Assembly (NCBI GenBank): GCA_027257055.1
Contig: JAPVLO010000003.1
Location: 9,489,501 to 9,553,500, forward strand
Direction: 5' to 3'
Source: Cephalopachus bancanus
Taxonomy: Eukaryota > Chordata > Mammalia > Primates > Tarsiidae
Length of the DNA: 64,000 bases
Below, in pieces: positions 1 to 16,939 of the stretch. Under the pieces are notes generated by a model. The model saw only the letters and a list, made by a program, of their open reading frames with translations. It was not told the DNA's origin and did not search any database. A program made the translations under genes and the position numbers. The stretch's first letter is position 1, and every line of letters begins with the position of its first letter.

Positions 1-19
1 CTGGAAACCTGAGTCCTAT

Positions 20-600
20 AGGGAATGTGCCTTTCACTCTTCCATATCTAATCTCCATGTCTTGCCTCTTTCCCCTTCTAAATGTCACTGCTAGCCCCTG
101 TCATCTCTAGCCCAGGCCTTGGTTACAGATCTTTCTGTGTCCATTCATTCATGCTTCTATGTAATTTTTCTCCATACTGCAGACTTAGTGATCTTTGAAA
201 AATCCAAAGCTGACTGTGTTGCTCTCCTGCTTAAAACCCTTTCATGGTTTCCCATTGCTCTTAGGACAAAGACCAGAATCCCTGACGCTGACCAAAAAGA
301 CCTTGTTCCTCGTGTCTGCAGGGTCTTCTGGTGCTGAGGTTTTCTTTACTCTTTGTGTTACAGCCTCATAGATTTTCTAGTTGGTTGTAATTCTTCCTCT
401 TTTAAGGCTTTTGCACATGCTATTCACTTGTCTAGAAGGCTCTTTGCTATATTCTTCCTTGCTTTTGACTGGTTACTTTAAGTTTCAGCCTAAAAGCCAC
501 TTGTTGGCAAAAGGCTTTTCTGATCCTTCAAACCAGGCCATGTCTCCCCATTAAACTCTCATAGCCCTATGTGTTTTCCCATTGAGCACTTAAAGCAATA
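20..600 (+). repeat. L2 LINE, 3' coding region
   Basis: Diverged L2: 'ctgcttaaaaccctttcatg', 'tttcccattgctcttaggac' and 'ggcttttgcacatgctattc' are landmarks of the L2 ORF2 end. A 72-residue open frame at 119-337 lies within it and is repeat-derived. Confidence 0.75.
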
Positions 601-636
601 AGCAAATAACAACACAATAAATATTAACTTCTGGAT

Positions 637-959
637 CACGAGTTAGCAAACTACAGCCTATAGGCCAAATCTGACTTGCCACCTGTTTTTGTATGGCTTG
701 CAAGCTAAGAATGGTATTTACATTTTAAATGGTTGAAACAAATCAAAAGAATATTATGTCATAAATTATGCAGTTTGAATTTCATTGTTCACAGATAAGG
801 TTTTATTGGGACACAACCACCACTCATTTATTTATATATTATCTATGGCTGCTGTCATAATACAATGGCAGACTTGAGTAGTTGTGATGGACACCCTATG
901 GCCTGCAAGCATAAATATTTACTCTGTGGCCCTTTACAGAAAATATTTACTGATCTTTG
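637..959. mobile_element. hAT-type non-autonomous DNA transposon (MER-like)
   Basis: About 323 bp, starting 'gagttagcaaactacagcct' and ending 'ggccctttacag' plus 'aaaatatttactgatctttg'. Its two ends are imperfect inverted repeats (GTTAGCAAAC... versus ...TTTACTGATC), and the middle ('ggttttattgggacacaacc', 'ctatggctgctgtcataata') matches a widespread mammalian hAT/Charlie-related family. The 8-bp flanks (TTCTGGAT, CTCTAGAC) match at 5 of 8 positions, as expected for an old 8-bp duplication. Exact family name not assigned. Confidence 0.75.
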
Positions 960-3689
960 CTCTAGACAGAGTTGATGAAAAAAGGGACCATGTCTGCTTT
1001 GTTTGTTGATGCTATTCTTGGTGCTTAACTTGTACTGGTACATGGTAGGTACTTATGAAATATTTGAGTGAATTAAATATTATTTCCTTCCACCAAAGGA
1101 ACTCCTACCTTAGAACACTGGTATTTTAAATTTAATACAAAATTTTTTTTAAAAGGACAGATTCTTCTTTAGAAGAGTCTTGACTGAAGTTTTAGCAGCT
1201 CTGTTTAGCAACTTGGCTGTTGCAGGTATACCTGTCATGTGTGAAACAAGTATACTTATTGAGGTATAAGTTACTGGGTCATTGTGGATGGGAACAGGCT
1301 AGTGCATTCCAATAATGGGCCAGTTGGATTTACAGTGCTGTTTTTATAGCAGGCACAAATGGAGGGGAGTTTATGACTAGAGTTATAAAGAAAACGTGTT
1401 TGAGCTAGTGAAAAACTTAGTCATTAAAAAGTTAGGCATTCTTATCTCCACTATGGGAATTCACTCTGTGAAAATGCTTAGTTTTTGACATGGTAATATT
1501 TCTCCCCTTTTGGTACTTTTTGTTTTCTCATTTATTTGGAATATAGCACAGCATAATGTTCCAGTTTGTGATTTATGCATTATATCAAATTCAGTAATTT
1601 TTTTGAAGGTGATTTCAAAAAGAAATTTGCATTTTCTTAGTTTGTTTTAATATACTTAGTGGTGGTGGGAGTGTCCGTTTTTCCCTTTGGTGGACTCCTT
1701 TTTAGTTGTATAATATACTAGTTGTACAGTAGGATGTAATTTAGAAAACATTTGGTTGATAAATGGGATTTATTTTTCATGAAATAGTATTTTAGCTGCT
1801 CTCTACAACATTCCACAACCAAACATTTAGACTTTTATTTAGTAGGGAAACGCTTAGGAGTGATTTTTATTTCAATTTTTAAGGTTGCCAATATGCTAGA
1901 AATAGTTAAACAGAAGTGTTTGATTTCTGGATAAATTTGTGTTATTATGAAACAAGAAAAACACCAAGGAGATGGAAAAGTTGAAAACAAATGATTACTT
2001 CAAGATGTTTAAGAAGAAACGGAAGTATTAAAGTTTACTTTGCTTTTGTAGTATTATGCTGATATAATGATGACCATGATTTCAGAAGATTCTTCATTTT
2101 GAACCACTTACAACATTGTAGCTATAAGAAATTTTAAAAACCTTAAATCCAAAGAGCTAAAACATTAAGGAAAACGTATTATTCCCTGTATATCAAGGGG
2201 TAGGGTAGCTTCCAGGTTGGTTAGTTCAGTGGCTTGATAATGTCAGCAAAAACCTAAGATCTCTCCTTATTTCTTTCTTGTCCTTTTAAGGGAGGTAGAC
2301 TTTCCTTAATTAGCTCCCCTCCAGATCCCAAGATGCCTGTGGCTCTTCTGACCGTCTTTTGCTGAGCTGACAATCTCCAGTGGTTTTCTATTCATACAAT
2401 TAGAGAGGGCTGCACACTCATTCCTAAACAAGCTCTAGCAAGGGGAAGGCGAAGGACCCAGTAATTGGTTTAGACTAACCCAGGATTTCCCTCTGAGTTA
2501 AGTAGGGGTCAGAGCAACACCAGAACAAAAGTACCACTTTGCCAGCAAGGCAGAAAGGGGGTGGGGTAGATGGTGACTGGGTAGGCAGTCAATAGTATCT
2601 GCTGTGTAGTTTTTCCTATTTTCTTCTGCCTATAAAATCACACTTCCATATTTTTCCTAACATCTTGCCTATAGTTCCACTGTAAACTTTTCACAGTTTG
2701 CAATTGGAAGTCACATGATTATCTTCTTCTTCACAAGTGATACTGCTGTAGCCATTGCTGAAGCCCCTGCCTTTCTTCTTTGCCTACCCCCACTGTCTCT
2801 TTCCCATTGAGCTAAAAGAAGTGCATTTGAGTTTGGAATAATGGTTATGTAGCTAATTAGTATGCCTGCAAGCCATGGTCCCTCAGGAGAACCTTGGGGG
2901 TTAGTATAACCTCTTCACTTCCAGCTCTCAATTTCCTTTTCTACCTCTTGAATTCTCACTTCTGTCTGTGTTTATCTGTATCTAATTGGTACTCATTTTT
3001 TCCCCTCCTTTTCCCTAAAATTTTCATTTTTCTTCTTTTTCCTTTCACCCCTTCCTGATACACTTAAGGAGCTATAATACTGAGTAAAATATGAATAGAG
3101 AGGGAAAAAGAATGCCTCTGTTGTATTTTTTTTAAACCTGCTCAATTTCAGTCTTTTTTTCTATAAGCAGTAATTAAAGTGAAGAGTCATGTAATTATTT
3201 AGAGTATCTCTATGATATAAAGAGTTCTCGCAGTATACAAAATACATCTTTACAGTAAATGGATTATAGAAGGGGAAATAATAAACTGACATGTAAGCAT
3301 AAAGACTTTGGTAAAAGTTCATTGAATAATATTAGTTGCTTAGATGGTTTTGACTCAAATATAGTTTATTGATTTGCTAAATAAATTGGAATGATCCTCT
3401 TGGGATTCATTAAAAACCATAAAAAAGTTGACACCCTTTATTTGGTAATTCAGAAATATAGTAATGCTATATGTAATGATCTTTCCAGTGTACATTATTT
3501 ATAATAGCAAAAAAGTTTAATTTTAAACATTTTTGGTGTAAAACTTTCTTCCTTAATAAAATTCATTTGAATTTAGTCTATTATACTTCCCTGTCCCCAA
3601 CTAAGTGATCCTCCCTTAATAGTTGAGTGGCCTTTTGCCTTCCTCATAAGAAGTCCTTTTCCTATTTCTTCTCTAAAGGCCTATTAGAA
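960..3689. other. Intron stretch, nothing recognised
   Basis: AT-rich unique-looking sequence with no convincing gene, RNA or repeat family. Short open frames have no domain. Confidence 0.6.
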
Positions 3690-3885
3690 TAGAGGATTGA
3701 ACACCATTGTGCACTGGCAGGAGTGTGGGTTCTGTAGCCAGACTATAGAGTTTGAATTGGTGCTTTGTCACCAGCTGGGTTACTTGGACCACATTCTTTA
3801 ACCTTTGATGCCCAAGTTTCACCAGCTGTAAAGTAGAGACAATAATAAAACCTGCCTCATCGGCTTGTAGCAAACCACAACCCAT
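3690..3885 (+). repeat. MIR SINE
   Basis: Sense MIR core: 'gggttctgtagccagactat', 'tttgaattggtgctttgtca', then 'agctgtaaagtagagacaat'. Old and diverged. Confidence 0.75.
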
Positions 3886-4119
3886 GAACATATCTCAGAA
3901 ATTACACTAACATAAACTAAATCTCTCAGATGTTCTCATAACCATTAATCCTCCCCTTAAAAAATTTTGTGCATGACCTTTGGAAGAGGGACCCTGATTT
4001 CTGAAAATTTTAAATTGTGTCAGGAAGATAAATGCAAAGAGGGAAACAAATAGCAATAATAAGGAAAGACTAAATTGGGTGGTTAGGAGTTCAGGGAATG
4101 GGGAAACCAAGAAAGAATG

Positions 4120-4500
4120 GAATAGTTGGGGAACAGGCTTCCTGAAAATGGTTATTGATCTGGCCCAGAGTATGAGGTTTAGAGAGTGGAAGAGTTGACA
4201 GATTTTCCATAGATAGCAGGGAGAAGAGGGGACATTCCAGTGGAAGAGAATACCTTGATCAAAGACAAGGAAGCAGACATTCGCTACATGTCAGTATGGA
4301 AAGGAGACTGTACCGAGTAGAAAGATATTACATGTGGGAAAGGCATTAATATTTGAAGGGGGCAGGGGAAACACACACCCATGGAAAGGTTTTTGGAGTG
4401 GTTTAAGGAAGATTAATTTGACAGTATGCCTGTGTCTAAAGTGGAAGAAATGGAAGGGTGAGTCTACCCAGTAAGCTGTTCAGTAACTCAAACCAAACAG
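4120..4500 (-). repeat. L2-like, antisense
   Basis: Purine-rich sequence of the antisense L2 type ('gacattccagtggaagagaa', 'gattaatttgacagtatgcc'). Similar material may extend through about 4900. Weak but consistent with L2. Confidence 0.45.
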
Positions 4501-4914
4501 TGTAAGCAGTAGAGAAGAGACATTATGGAGTTAAAATAGGACAGATTTTAACTTAATCTGGGTATGTGGAATGAAGCAGAGGGATAAAACAGACGTTTTG
4601 AATGCCATGTAATGGGAGAAGGGTATGATAATGGATGACATGGGAACAAATAGGGGACTAGCGTGTGGGGAATGGAATATGCATTCAATTTTGTGTGGAC
4701 TGAGTTGAGGGGATACTGATACTAATACCATCAGGTAATATTTTCCATAGGTGATTGAAGACCCTCAACTGGATTTCAGAAGATGCTTTAAGTCATGAGC
4801 GTGGAGGAGATGCTTTAAGGATGGTGGTCTCTAAGGGAGAGAAAAGGACACTTAATATGAGAGCAGACAGTTGGGAAATGAGCACAGGGAATAGTGATGA
4901 CCAGTCATTACTAG

Positions 4915-5090
4915 GAAGTTATTGGGTAATAGGCTCTGGGCTAAGTGCATTACATGCATTTCTCATTTTATTCTTACAGATCTGAGATAGGTACCAGTTA
5001 GAATCATTTTACACACTAGGGTACTGAGGCTCAGCAAGGTTAGGTAGCTTGTCCAAGATCACCCAAGTTGTGTAAAGCTGGGAATAGTTC
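4915..5090 (-). repeat. MIR SINE, antisense
   Basis: 'ctaagtgcattacatgcatt' followed by 'gggtactgaggctcagcaag' and 'ttgtccaagatcacccaagt' is antisense MIR. Confidence 0.75.
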
Positions 5091-5170
5091 CCCACTGTGG
5101 TGCATTACCTTCCTGCTGCATTACCTTCCCCCTGTTTTTCTGAGAACTATATATTGCATTTAAATGCTAT

Positions 5171-5464
5171 ATTTTTTTGCTTTTTTCTTGAGTTGGAATC
5201 TCACTTTGTTGCCCAGGCTGGAGTGCAGAGGCACACTCACAGCCACCACAGCCTTGGCCTGATGGGTGATCCTTCCGCCTCTGCCTTCCAAGTAGCCGGA
5301 ACTACAGGTGCATGCTACCATGCTCAGCTAATTTTTTGATTTACTGTAGAGACGAGGTCTCACCATGTTGCCCAGGCTGGTCTCAAACCCGTGGGCTCAG
5401 ACAATCCTCTCTCCTCAGCCTCCCAAAGTGCTAGGAATTTAGACTTCAGCTACCATGCCTGGCC
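5171..5464 (-). mobile_element. Alu, full length, antisense
   Basis: Oligo-T start, both arms, end 'taccatgcctggcc'. Moderately diverged. Confidence 0.9.
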
Positions 5465-6221
5465 TAAATGGTATATTTAATGGTATATTGGTATATGCTT
5501 TAGATACCACTTTTTTGTCACTGGAATTCAGAGCTTGTATGTGCTTCTTATAGCCTCTTTAAAGTGTATGTGTAGGTTGATTTTAAATGACTGCACTTCA
5601 AACTAGAGGTCAGGGTGTGACTTTTTGGAGCAGAGTACATGGCTGTTTTAAACTTTAGACTTTTGGGATCAGTAACTGCTGTGCATTTCCTCCTAGCCCC
5701 CTCTATATTTTCTAAGAACTAAGTCTGAATAAGTCTCTCTTGGCATTAAGTTTACCACATGTGACTACAATTGTGTCCTGTCCCATAATTCATTGCTTTT
5801 TAAGGGTACAGTTTTAAATAAGGAATGGATATTCATATGCTTCGTAAGTCTTTGTAGTTCCATGACCTCTGAAAGGGTTAATGTAATTGATGCTAGTGTT
5901 ACTTAATATTGAGTACTGACAAGGCACTGGGGAGCAGTAAGAAAGGAAAGGGTGAAGAAAATGACTGCAAAGAAGTTGACTCTAGTACAAATGATTAGCG
6001 TGCACATTAAGATCAAATTACAAAGACAGAGATTAAGCCACTAGAATAAGAGCTGGAATTTTTAAAATAAGAAATTTCATTTTTAAAACAGCATATTTGA
6101 GAGAGTTGGCTTAAATATAAGACAGTTGGCTGGCTTGCCAAGCCCTGAAGTTTTTCCAAATCTATATCACATATGATTTTGTATTTTCATGACAATTCTG
6201 AAAACATCAGACATCAACTTG

Positions 6222-9228
<3,007 letters not shown>

Positions 9229-9490
9229 TTTTTTTTTTTTTTTTTTGCATTGGAGTCTCACTCTGTCACCCAGACTGGAGTGCAGTGGCCGCTCCCGGCC
9301 ACCGCAGCCTTGACCTGCTGGGCTCCGGCGATCCTTCTGCCTCAGCCTTTTTCTGCCCAGCTGATTTTTGATTTATTGTAGAGATGAGGTCTCGCTGCCC
9401 AGGCGGGTCTCGAACTCGCGGGCTCAGGCAATCCACTCACCTCAGCCTCCCAAAGGCACAGGATTACAGGCTGAGCCACCGAGCCCGGCT
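9229..9490 (-). mobile_element. Young lemur-type Alu with internal deletion
   Basis: About 17 T, then a well-preserved element with 'ggccgctcccggccaccgca'. Around 9345-9360 the normal 'ttccaagtagc...cgcccgg' block is missing and replaced by 'cagcctttttctgcccagct', a deletion of roughly 35-40 bp. Confidence 0.9.
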
Positions 9491-10045
9491 ATGGAACATA
9501 TTGAAAGTATTCTTCTGTTGTTGTTGACCAACCTATAAGTGGCTCTTTTGCTGTACTTAGACATTTATGACTTAGTCATAGATCTCTGCCTTGATACCCT
9601 GCCAGGAAACTCATAGCCTCATTCCTAACTGGGTCTGGTAAGCTGTTTAATGGTCCATGGCACCAAACCACAGGGACTAGAGTGGATTCAGGGACACCCA
9701 ACTCTTCAATTTGTTTCTTACCATTCCATCAGACCACCTTCTTGTTTCTCTTTAGCTTTCTCTCACTTAGATATGCATTTTTCTCTTCTGCTCTTTAAGT
9801 ATTTATACCTCATTTCCTTCCAAAAATTATTTTAGGTGATTTGTAATCAATGTAAATATATTTAAGGCTTTTGAAATGAAAAATCAGAAACTGAAAGGAG
9901 GTGGAGGTGGGATAAAAGGAAAAAGAAGCACAAATGTACTAAGTGCCTGAGCTGCTTCACCTACCAGTGTTTCTAGTCCTATTTTAGAATGGTACTAATT
10001 CAGAGGAAGTTATCAATCACATGGAATTCTTTTAAAGAATTGCCT

Positions 10046-10316
10046 AGGTCAGGTGGCTCAACCTGTAACCCCAGCACTTTGGGAGGCCTAGGTGGTGGAT
10101 TTCCTGAGCCCGTGGGTTTGAGACCAACCCAGGCAACTAGGCGAGACCTCGTCTCTATAATAAATTAAAAAATTAGCTGGACATGGTAGCGCATGCCTGT
10201 AGTTCTGGCTACTTGAAAGGCTGAAGCGGAAGGATTGCCTGAGCCCAGCAGGCTGAGGCTTCGGTGGCTGTGAACGTGCCACTGTACTCCAGCCTGGGCG
10301 TCAGTGAGACTCCAAA
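10046..10316 (+). mobile_element. Alu, sense, first of a head-to-tail pair
   Basis: Flanked by AAAGAATTGC at 10034-10043 and 10317-10326, its target-site duplication. A second sense Alu starts immediately after. Confidence 0.9.
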
Positions 10317-10327
10317 AAAGAATTGCA

Positions 10328-10626
10328 CAGGTCAGGCTTGGTGGCTCAGCCTGTAATCCCAGCACTTTGGGAGGCCGAGGTGAGTGAATTGCCAGAGCCT
10401 GCAGGTTTGAGATCAGCTCGGGCAACTTGGCAAGAACTTGTCTTTACAATAAATCAAAAATTAGCTGGGCATGGTAGCACACACCTGTAGTACTGGCTAC
10501 TTGAGAGGCTGAGGTGGAAGGATCGCCTGAGCCCAGCAGGTTGAGGCTGCGGTGGCTGTGAGTGTGCCACTGCATTCCAGCCTGGGCAACGGAGTGAGAC
10601 TCCAACTCAATAAAAAAAAAAAAAAA
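10328..10626 (+). mobile_element. Alu, sense, second of the pair
   Basis: Full length with a 15-A tail at 10612-10626; diverged from its neighbour, so an independent insertion. Confidence 0.9.
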
Positions 10627-11039
10627 CAAGCACTACTGACAGGGACTTAAGAGGTCTACCAAAGTAATCATAAATTTTATATCACACTCACTAAGTGGAT
10701 TTTGTTTAGTCTCTGTTTAAACACCTCCAGCAACAGAGAACTCACTGCTTCCTGAGACATTTAATTCTACATTCAGGCAGTTATTAGAAATTTCTTCTTT
10801 TTGCACAGCTGAGCTCTGTATCTGTGTGACTTTATTGTTGGTCTTGATGCTGCAACCATTAGCCAAGTGGAATAAAAAGCTGAAATCAGCCTTCAATGTG
10901 TGTCAAATTGTGTGTGTGTGTTTTAAACTTAAACACCCTTAGTTTATGCAACTGTTAAAAAATGTCATGCTTCAAGAACCTTTAAGGTTCTGGGTTATCC
11001 CTTTATTTTCTTCTTGTGTTTTGATTTTTAAATTTATAT

Positions 11040-11235
11040 CTTTTTATTTTAAGCAAAGTCACACACACATGCACATATTTTAATGAGTTAAACATTTCTA
11101 GTGGGCTTGTTATTTTTAAAAAGTCCCCTCTCCATTTTCTGTTGCCCTGAGGCCACCACTTTTAGATCTTTGAGTTATTTTTGCTTTTCAAAACTCTATC
11201 TCTAGCGTGCTTACATTGCTACCTTCCTCATTTTT
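11040..11235 (-). mobile_element. Possible old L1 3' UTR fragment
   Basis: A segment with 'aaaagtcccctctccatttt' and 'ttgccctgaggccaccactt' resembles antisense old-L1 3' UTR. Divergence is high and the boundaries are approximate. Confidence 0.4.
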
Positions 11236-11740
11236 CAGTTTTCGACATTAATTTTGACCTCCACTATGGAAGATGAAGATTGAGCTCTCTTCCAACACCA
11301 CCCTTTGTCCCTACCCCATGTGCACACTTCTGGTCACCGTTATCCATCTGCTGAAGATACATCATAACTCAGTTCGGATCAACGTTCATTATTTATCTTT
11401 TGACTAATTGAATGCTCTTATCAGCTGAGTCATACAGTATTTCATCATTTGTTGCTCTTGGAGATAATGGCTGTATTGTTCTGTTGTTTACCTGGTTTTC
11501 TATGTACTTACGACTAATTGAGTTAAAATTTCTCACCTAGTTGTGTGAATCTCAAATTTCGAGTAAAGCTCAGATTCCGTAGATACTCTTTCAGGTTTAA
11601 TTTCCTCTAATCTGGGCTGGCCACTCTTCAGGCTTGCTACAAAGCTGTCAATTTGAGATCTCCCTTTGCATCATACCTGGAATTTTCTTTCTAGTATTGA
11701 ATTCCCAGTTATCTGGGTCCCATGTGCTTTTAAAAAATTT

Positions 11741-12530
11741 ATTTTTTAACTACATACAGTACCATTCACTTTGTTGTACAGTTCTATTAACTTTGACGGA
11801 TGTATAGAGTCATGGGACTATCACTACCACCACCACCAAGATACAAAACAGTTCTCTCATTTCCAAAAATTCCTTCAAGCTGCTGCCCCTTTGTAATCAA
11901 ATCTCTCCTCAACTCCTGGCACCCACTGATCTATTTCTATCCCTGTAGTTTTGCTTTTTCCAGAATGTCATGTAAATGGAATTACATAGTATTAATGCAT
12001 TTGAGATTTATCCATGTTGCTGCATGTATCAATAATTTGTTTTTATTACTAAGTAGTAATCCCTTCTGTGAATATACTACAGTTTATTTAACAGGTGAAG
12101 GACATTTGGGTTGTTTTCAGTTTGTAGTGATTATAAAACTACTATGAACATTTACATGCAGGTTTTTGTGTGAACATGTTTTCATTTCTCTTGGGTAACC
12201 ACCTAGGAGTGGAATTGCTGTGTCAGATGGTAAGTGAATATTAAAAGAAACTACCAAACTATTTTCCAGTGGCTGTTTCATTGTGCATTTCCACAAGCAA
12301 TGTATAATAGTTACAGTTGTTCTATGTTCCTAGCAGCACTTGGTATTCTCATTTTATTTTTTAAATTGTTGCCATTGATATGTAATAATATCTCATTGTG
12401 GTCTTAATTTGTATTTTCCTAGTTAGAGCAGTGTTGAACATCTTTTCATGTGCTTTTTTAACATCTGTATATTTTTCTTGGCAAAGTATCTTTCAAATCA
12501 TTGCTCATTTTCCATAGGGTTGTTTGATTT
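11741..12530 (-). mobile_element. Old L1 (L1M-type), 3' part, left of the KRAB insertion
   Basis: Antisense L1 3'-end sequence, diverged: 'actacatacagtaccattca' near the 3' end, then 'gtggaattgctgtgtcagat' and the 'catcttttcatgtgcttttt' segment of the ORF2 end region. It is split at 12530 by the processed KRAB transcript and resumes at 14110. Confidence 0.75.
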
Positions 12531-13071
12531 CTTATTGTTGATTTTTTTTTGGTTTGGAAATATATTTTACCAAGTTAATATCTCATGAGCACATCAGATA
12601 AAAGTATATTCTTGTCTATTTTGACATTTACTACCATAAAACATATACATATCTGTCATACAAAGGTAAACTTAAGATTTATGCACTTACAGGTTATACA
12701 TGGCACCCTTAGTAGTTGGAAAAAGTATAATTAAATGTAAAGATGCAGTATTAACTCATAACTGTATAAAATTAGCTATGACAGTGTATCAATCATTAAT
12801 TTTCTGGCCACCTCCAGTACTATGCTATGTGATGAATGCAAGTGTTGTGAGATTCTGTTCCACACCATGTGATGCTAATGTTTTCATATGAGCACTTGGT
12901 CTCTCCGGAGCCAATCAAGGAAATTATAAAGAATGATTGTGAATATGGCAAAACAGTGTATAGGGAAGGGTATCAAGATAGAAATCTTGAAGACAGAAGA
13001 ATTAGCAGCAGATCACTTGATGGGACAAGTGCTTCCAACTCAGTTCCAGGTGACTGGAAAAGAAACAGAAG

Positions 13072-13886
<815 letters not shown>

Positions 13887-14109
13887 TGGCATTTCTTTTC
13901 AGGTGAGATTATCTGGACATGTCACACCATTTCCCGACTTTCAGGTGTCCTGGCCTCCTCTCTACAGACTCCCAGGGCAACAGAGGCTGAAGCAAACACG
14001 CGGAGGTCCCGGAAAGCAGGACAGAGCAGTGGGGACGACCCAGCTCTTTGTGCAGAAGGCCGAGGCTTGGTTAGAACCTGAAAGCTGGCCCCTCCTTATT
14101 GTTGATTTT

Positions 14110-15162
14110 AAGAGTTCTTTATATATTTTGGATATAAGTTGGGTCAGATGTGTGCAAATATTTTCTCCCAGTATGCTTGTTTTTTTTTTTTTTATTCTTC
14201 AGTATCTTTCAAAGAGTAAATGCTTTTAATTCTAATGAAGTCTAGTTTATCAATTTTTAAAAATGGATTATGCTATTGTTATAACTGAGAGTCCTTTGCT
14301 TAGTGCAAGGTCACAAATTTTTTCTCCTTTATTTTCTTCTATAATTTTCAAGTTTTACATTTTATACTTAGGCCTGTTAACCAATTTGAGTTGCTTTTTA
14401 TATAAGGTTTGAGATACAGGTTGAGTTGTTTTTTGTTTGTTTTTTGCATATAGGTAGCCAGTAATTCTAGTGCAATTTTTGAAAAAGACTAGACTTTTTC
14501 CATTGAATTGACTTTGTACCTTTCTCAGAGGTCAACCATATATGTGTGGGGGTCTATTTTTAAACTTTTATTCTGTTTCATCAATTAATTTGTCTTAAGA
14601 ACATGGTCTTGATTATTGTAGCTTTACAGTATGTATTCAAATCAGGTAAATGTGAGTCCTTTAACATTTCCCTTCTTTTCCAAAGTTATTTTGGCTATTG
14701 TAGTTCCTTTGCCTTTCCTTATACATTTTAGAATCAGCTTGTCAATATCTAACAAAAATCATACTGGGATTTTGATTTGACTTGTATTGAAACTATGGAT
14801 CAATTAGGGAAGAATTATCAAACAATATTGGGTCTTCCAATCTGTGAATGTGGTTCACTGACTACCAATTCGATTCTCCATTTATTTAAGCCGCCTTTGA
14901 TTTTTTTAAATCAATGTTTCTGTCCTGGTATTTACTTTCTTGATTTAATTCCCTTGATTTGGTAGATCCTGTCTTTCAGTAGATTCCTGAAAAGGGATCC
15001 ATGAGTTAAATTTTTTGACACCTTGCATGATTTTATTTTTACATCATATGTATATAATAGTTGAATGGATGTAGAATTTTAGGTTGGAAATTATTTTCTC
15101 TCAGAATTTTAAATTTGTTGTACCATTGGCTGCTAGCTTCTATGGTGGCTGTTGAAGTCTGC
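14110..15162 (-). mobile_element. Old L1 (L1M-type), continuation right of the KRAB insertion
   Basis: This continues the same antisense L1: 'gagttctttatatattttgg', 'gagagtcctttgcttagtgc' and 'tcttgattattgtagcttta' are diverged ORF2 3'-region sequence. The far end (about 15000-15162) looks like a different antisense L1 or related segment. It is interrupted at 15163 by a younger L1 with its own target-site duplication. Confidence 0.7.
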
Positions 15163-15175
15163 TATTCTGACTCTT

Positions 15176-16939
15176 TTTTCTTTTAAAGATGTGGAGTGCA
15201 ATTCAGGATTAGGTATACAAGTGGTCATTGTATAGGTAAAGTTTGAGCCTCCCTTTGGTCCCCACTTTGCCTGGTTTGAGATCAGGTACCCTTACTGATG
15301 TTGTGTCTTTCCCTCCTCCCCTGACCCATCCCGGCAGTATCCCGCTACTGCCAATTCCTTTCTTATAGTATTATGGTAAATGTTCAGGGTCCGCTTATGA
15401 GTGAGAACATGTGGTACTCAGTTCTTTTTTTCTATGATAGATCACTGAGTAGTAGAGACTCTAAATCCATCCAAGTTGCTGTGAAGTCCACATGTTTGTC
15501 CTTCTTTATGGCTGTGTAATACACCATCGTGTATATGTACCACATTTAAAAAAATCCAGTTCGGTTTCGATGGGCTACAAATTGGTTCTGTGTTTTTGCC
15601 ATTGTGAATAATGCCACAATAAACATACGTGAACAGGTATCTTTTTTGTAGAACAATTTGAGTTCCTCTGGGTATATTCCCAGTAGAATTGCTGGGTCCT
15701 TTGGAAGGTCACTGTCTAGTTCTTTTAGAAATCGCCATACTGTTTTCCAAAGAGCTTGCACTAGTTTGCATTCCCACCAGCAGTGTAGAAGCATTCCCTT
15801 TTCTCTGCATCCTCACCAGCATCTGTTGTTGTTGTTTTATTAATGATGGCCATTCTTACTGGGGTTAGGTGGTATCTCAATGTGGTTTTGATTTGTATTT
15901 CTTGGATGATTGGTGAGACGGAGCACTTTTTTCATGTGTCTGTTGGCTGCCTGTGTATCTTCTTTTGAGAAGTGTCTATGTCTTTTGCCCACTTTTTAAT
16001 GGGGCTTTTTTTTTCTTCTTTTTTTTGTCTTATTTTTGAGTTGAAATCTTACTCTGTTTCCTGGGCTGGAGTTCAGTGGCACACTCACAGCCACCGCAGC
16101 CTCGATCTGCTGGGCTTGGGCAGTTCTTCCACTTCAAGCTTCCAAGTTGCTGGATTTACAGGTATGTACCACCACACCAGGCTATTTTAAAAATTTATTA
16201 TAGAGACTAGGTCTCTCCAGGTTGCCCAGGCTGGTCTTGAACCTCCTGGGCTCAGGCATTCATCTTGCCTTGGTCTCCCAAAGTGCTGGGATTACAGGCT
16301 TGAGCCACTGCGCCTGTTTGTTTTTTTTCTTTCAGCATATTTGAGTTCTCTGTAGATCCTGGATGTTAGGCCTTTGTCAGATATATAGTTGGCAAAATTT
16401 TCCCGTTCTGTGGGCTGTGTCCCTGTACTCTTGATGATTTCTTTTGATTTGCAGAAGCTTTTCAGTTTGATAAGGTTCTACTTGTCTATCTTATCTCTTA
16501 TGTCATGGGCACTTGGGGTTTTGATCAGGAATTGGTTGCCAGTTCCAATTTCCATAAGGGTATCTCCTGCATTTTCTAAAGTTGTTATTGTTTGAGGTCT
16601 TATGTTTAGGCCTTTGATCCATTTAGAGTTGATTTTTGTGTATGGTAATAGATAGGGGTCCTGTTTCAATCTTCTGCATGTGATCAGTCAGTTTTCCAGC
16701 ACCATTTACTGAATAGGTTCTCCTCTCTCCAGTGGTTGTTGGTGGAGACTTTGTCAAAGATAAGTTGGTTGACAAGTTGAGGTTTTGCTTCTGGAATCTC
16801 TATCCTGTTCCTTTGGTCTATATGCCTGTTCTTGTACCAATACCAGGCTGTTTTGATTATTGTAGCCTTATAGTAAATTTTAAAGTCTGAAAGTGTGATA
16901 CTTCCCACTTTGTTTCTTTTGCTGAGGATTGTTTTGGCT
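15176..16939 (-). mobile_element. Younger 5'-truncated L1 nested in older L1
   Basis: Antisense L1 with an oligo-T start (its poly(A) tail), a 3' UTR beginning around 'gtggagtgcaattcaggatt', and the C-terminal part of ORF2 (for example 'ccattgtgaataatgccaca', 'tgggtatattcccagtagaa'). It is truncated at its 5' end near 16939. The 13-bp direct repeat TATTCTGACTCTT at 15163-15175 and 16940-16952 is its target-site duplication. An Alu (16006-16316) is inserted in it. ORF2 fragments are broken and cannot make a working protein. Confidence 0.9.
16006..16316 (-). mobile_element. Alu inserted in the younger L1
   Basis: Antisense, full length, moderately diverged; L1 sequence continues on both sides. 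Confidence 0.88.
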
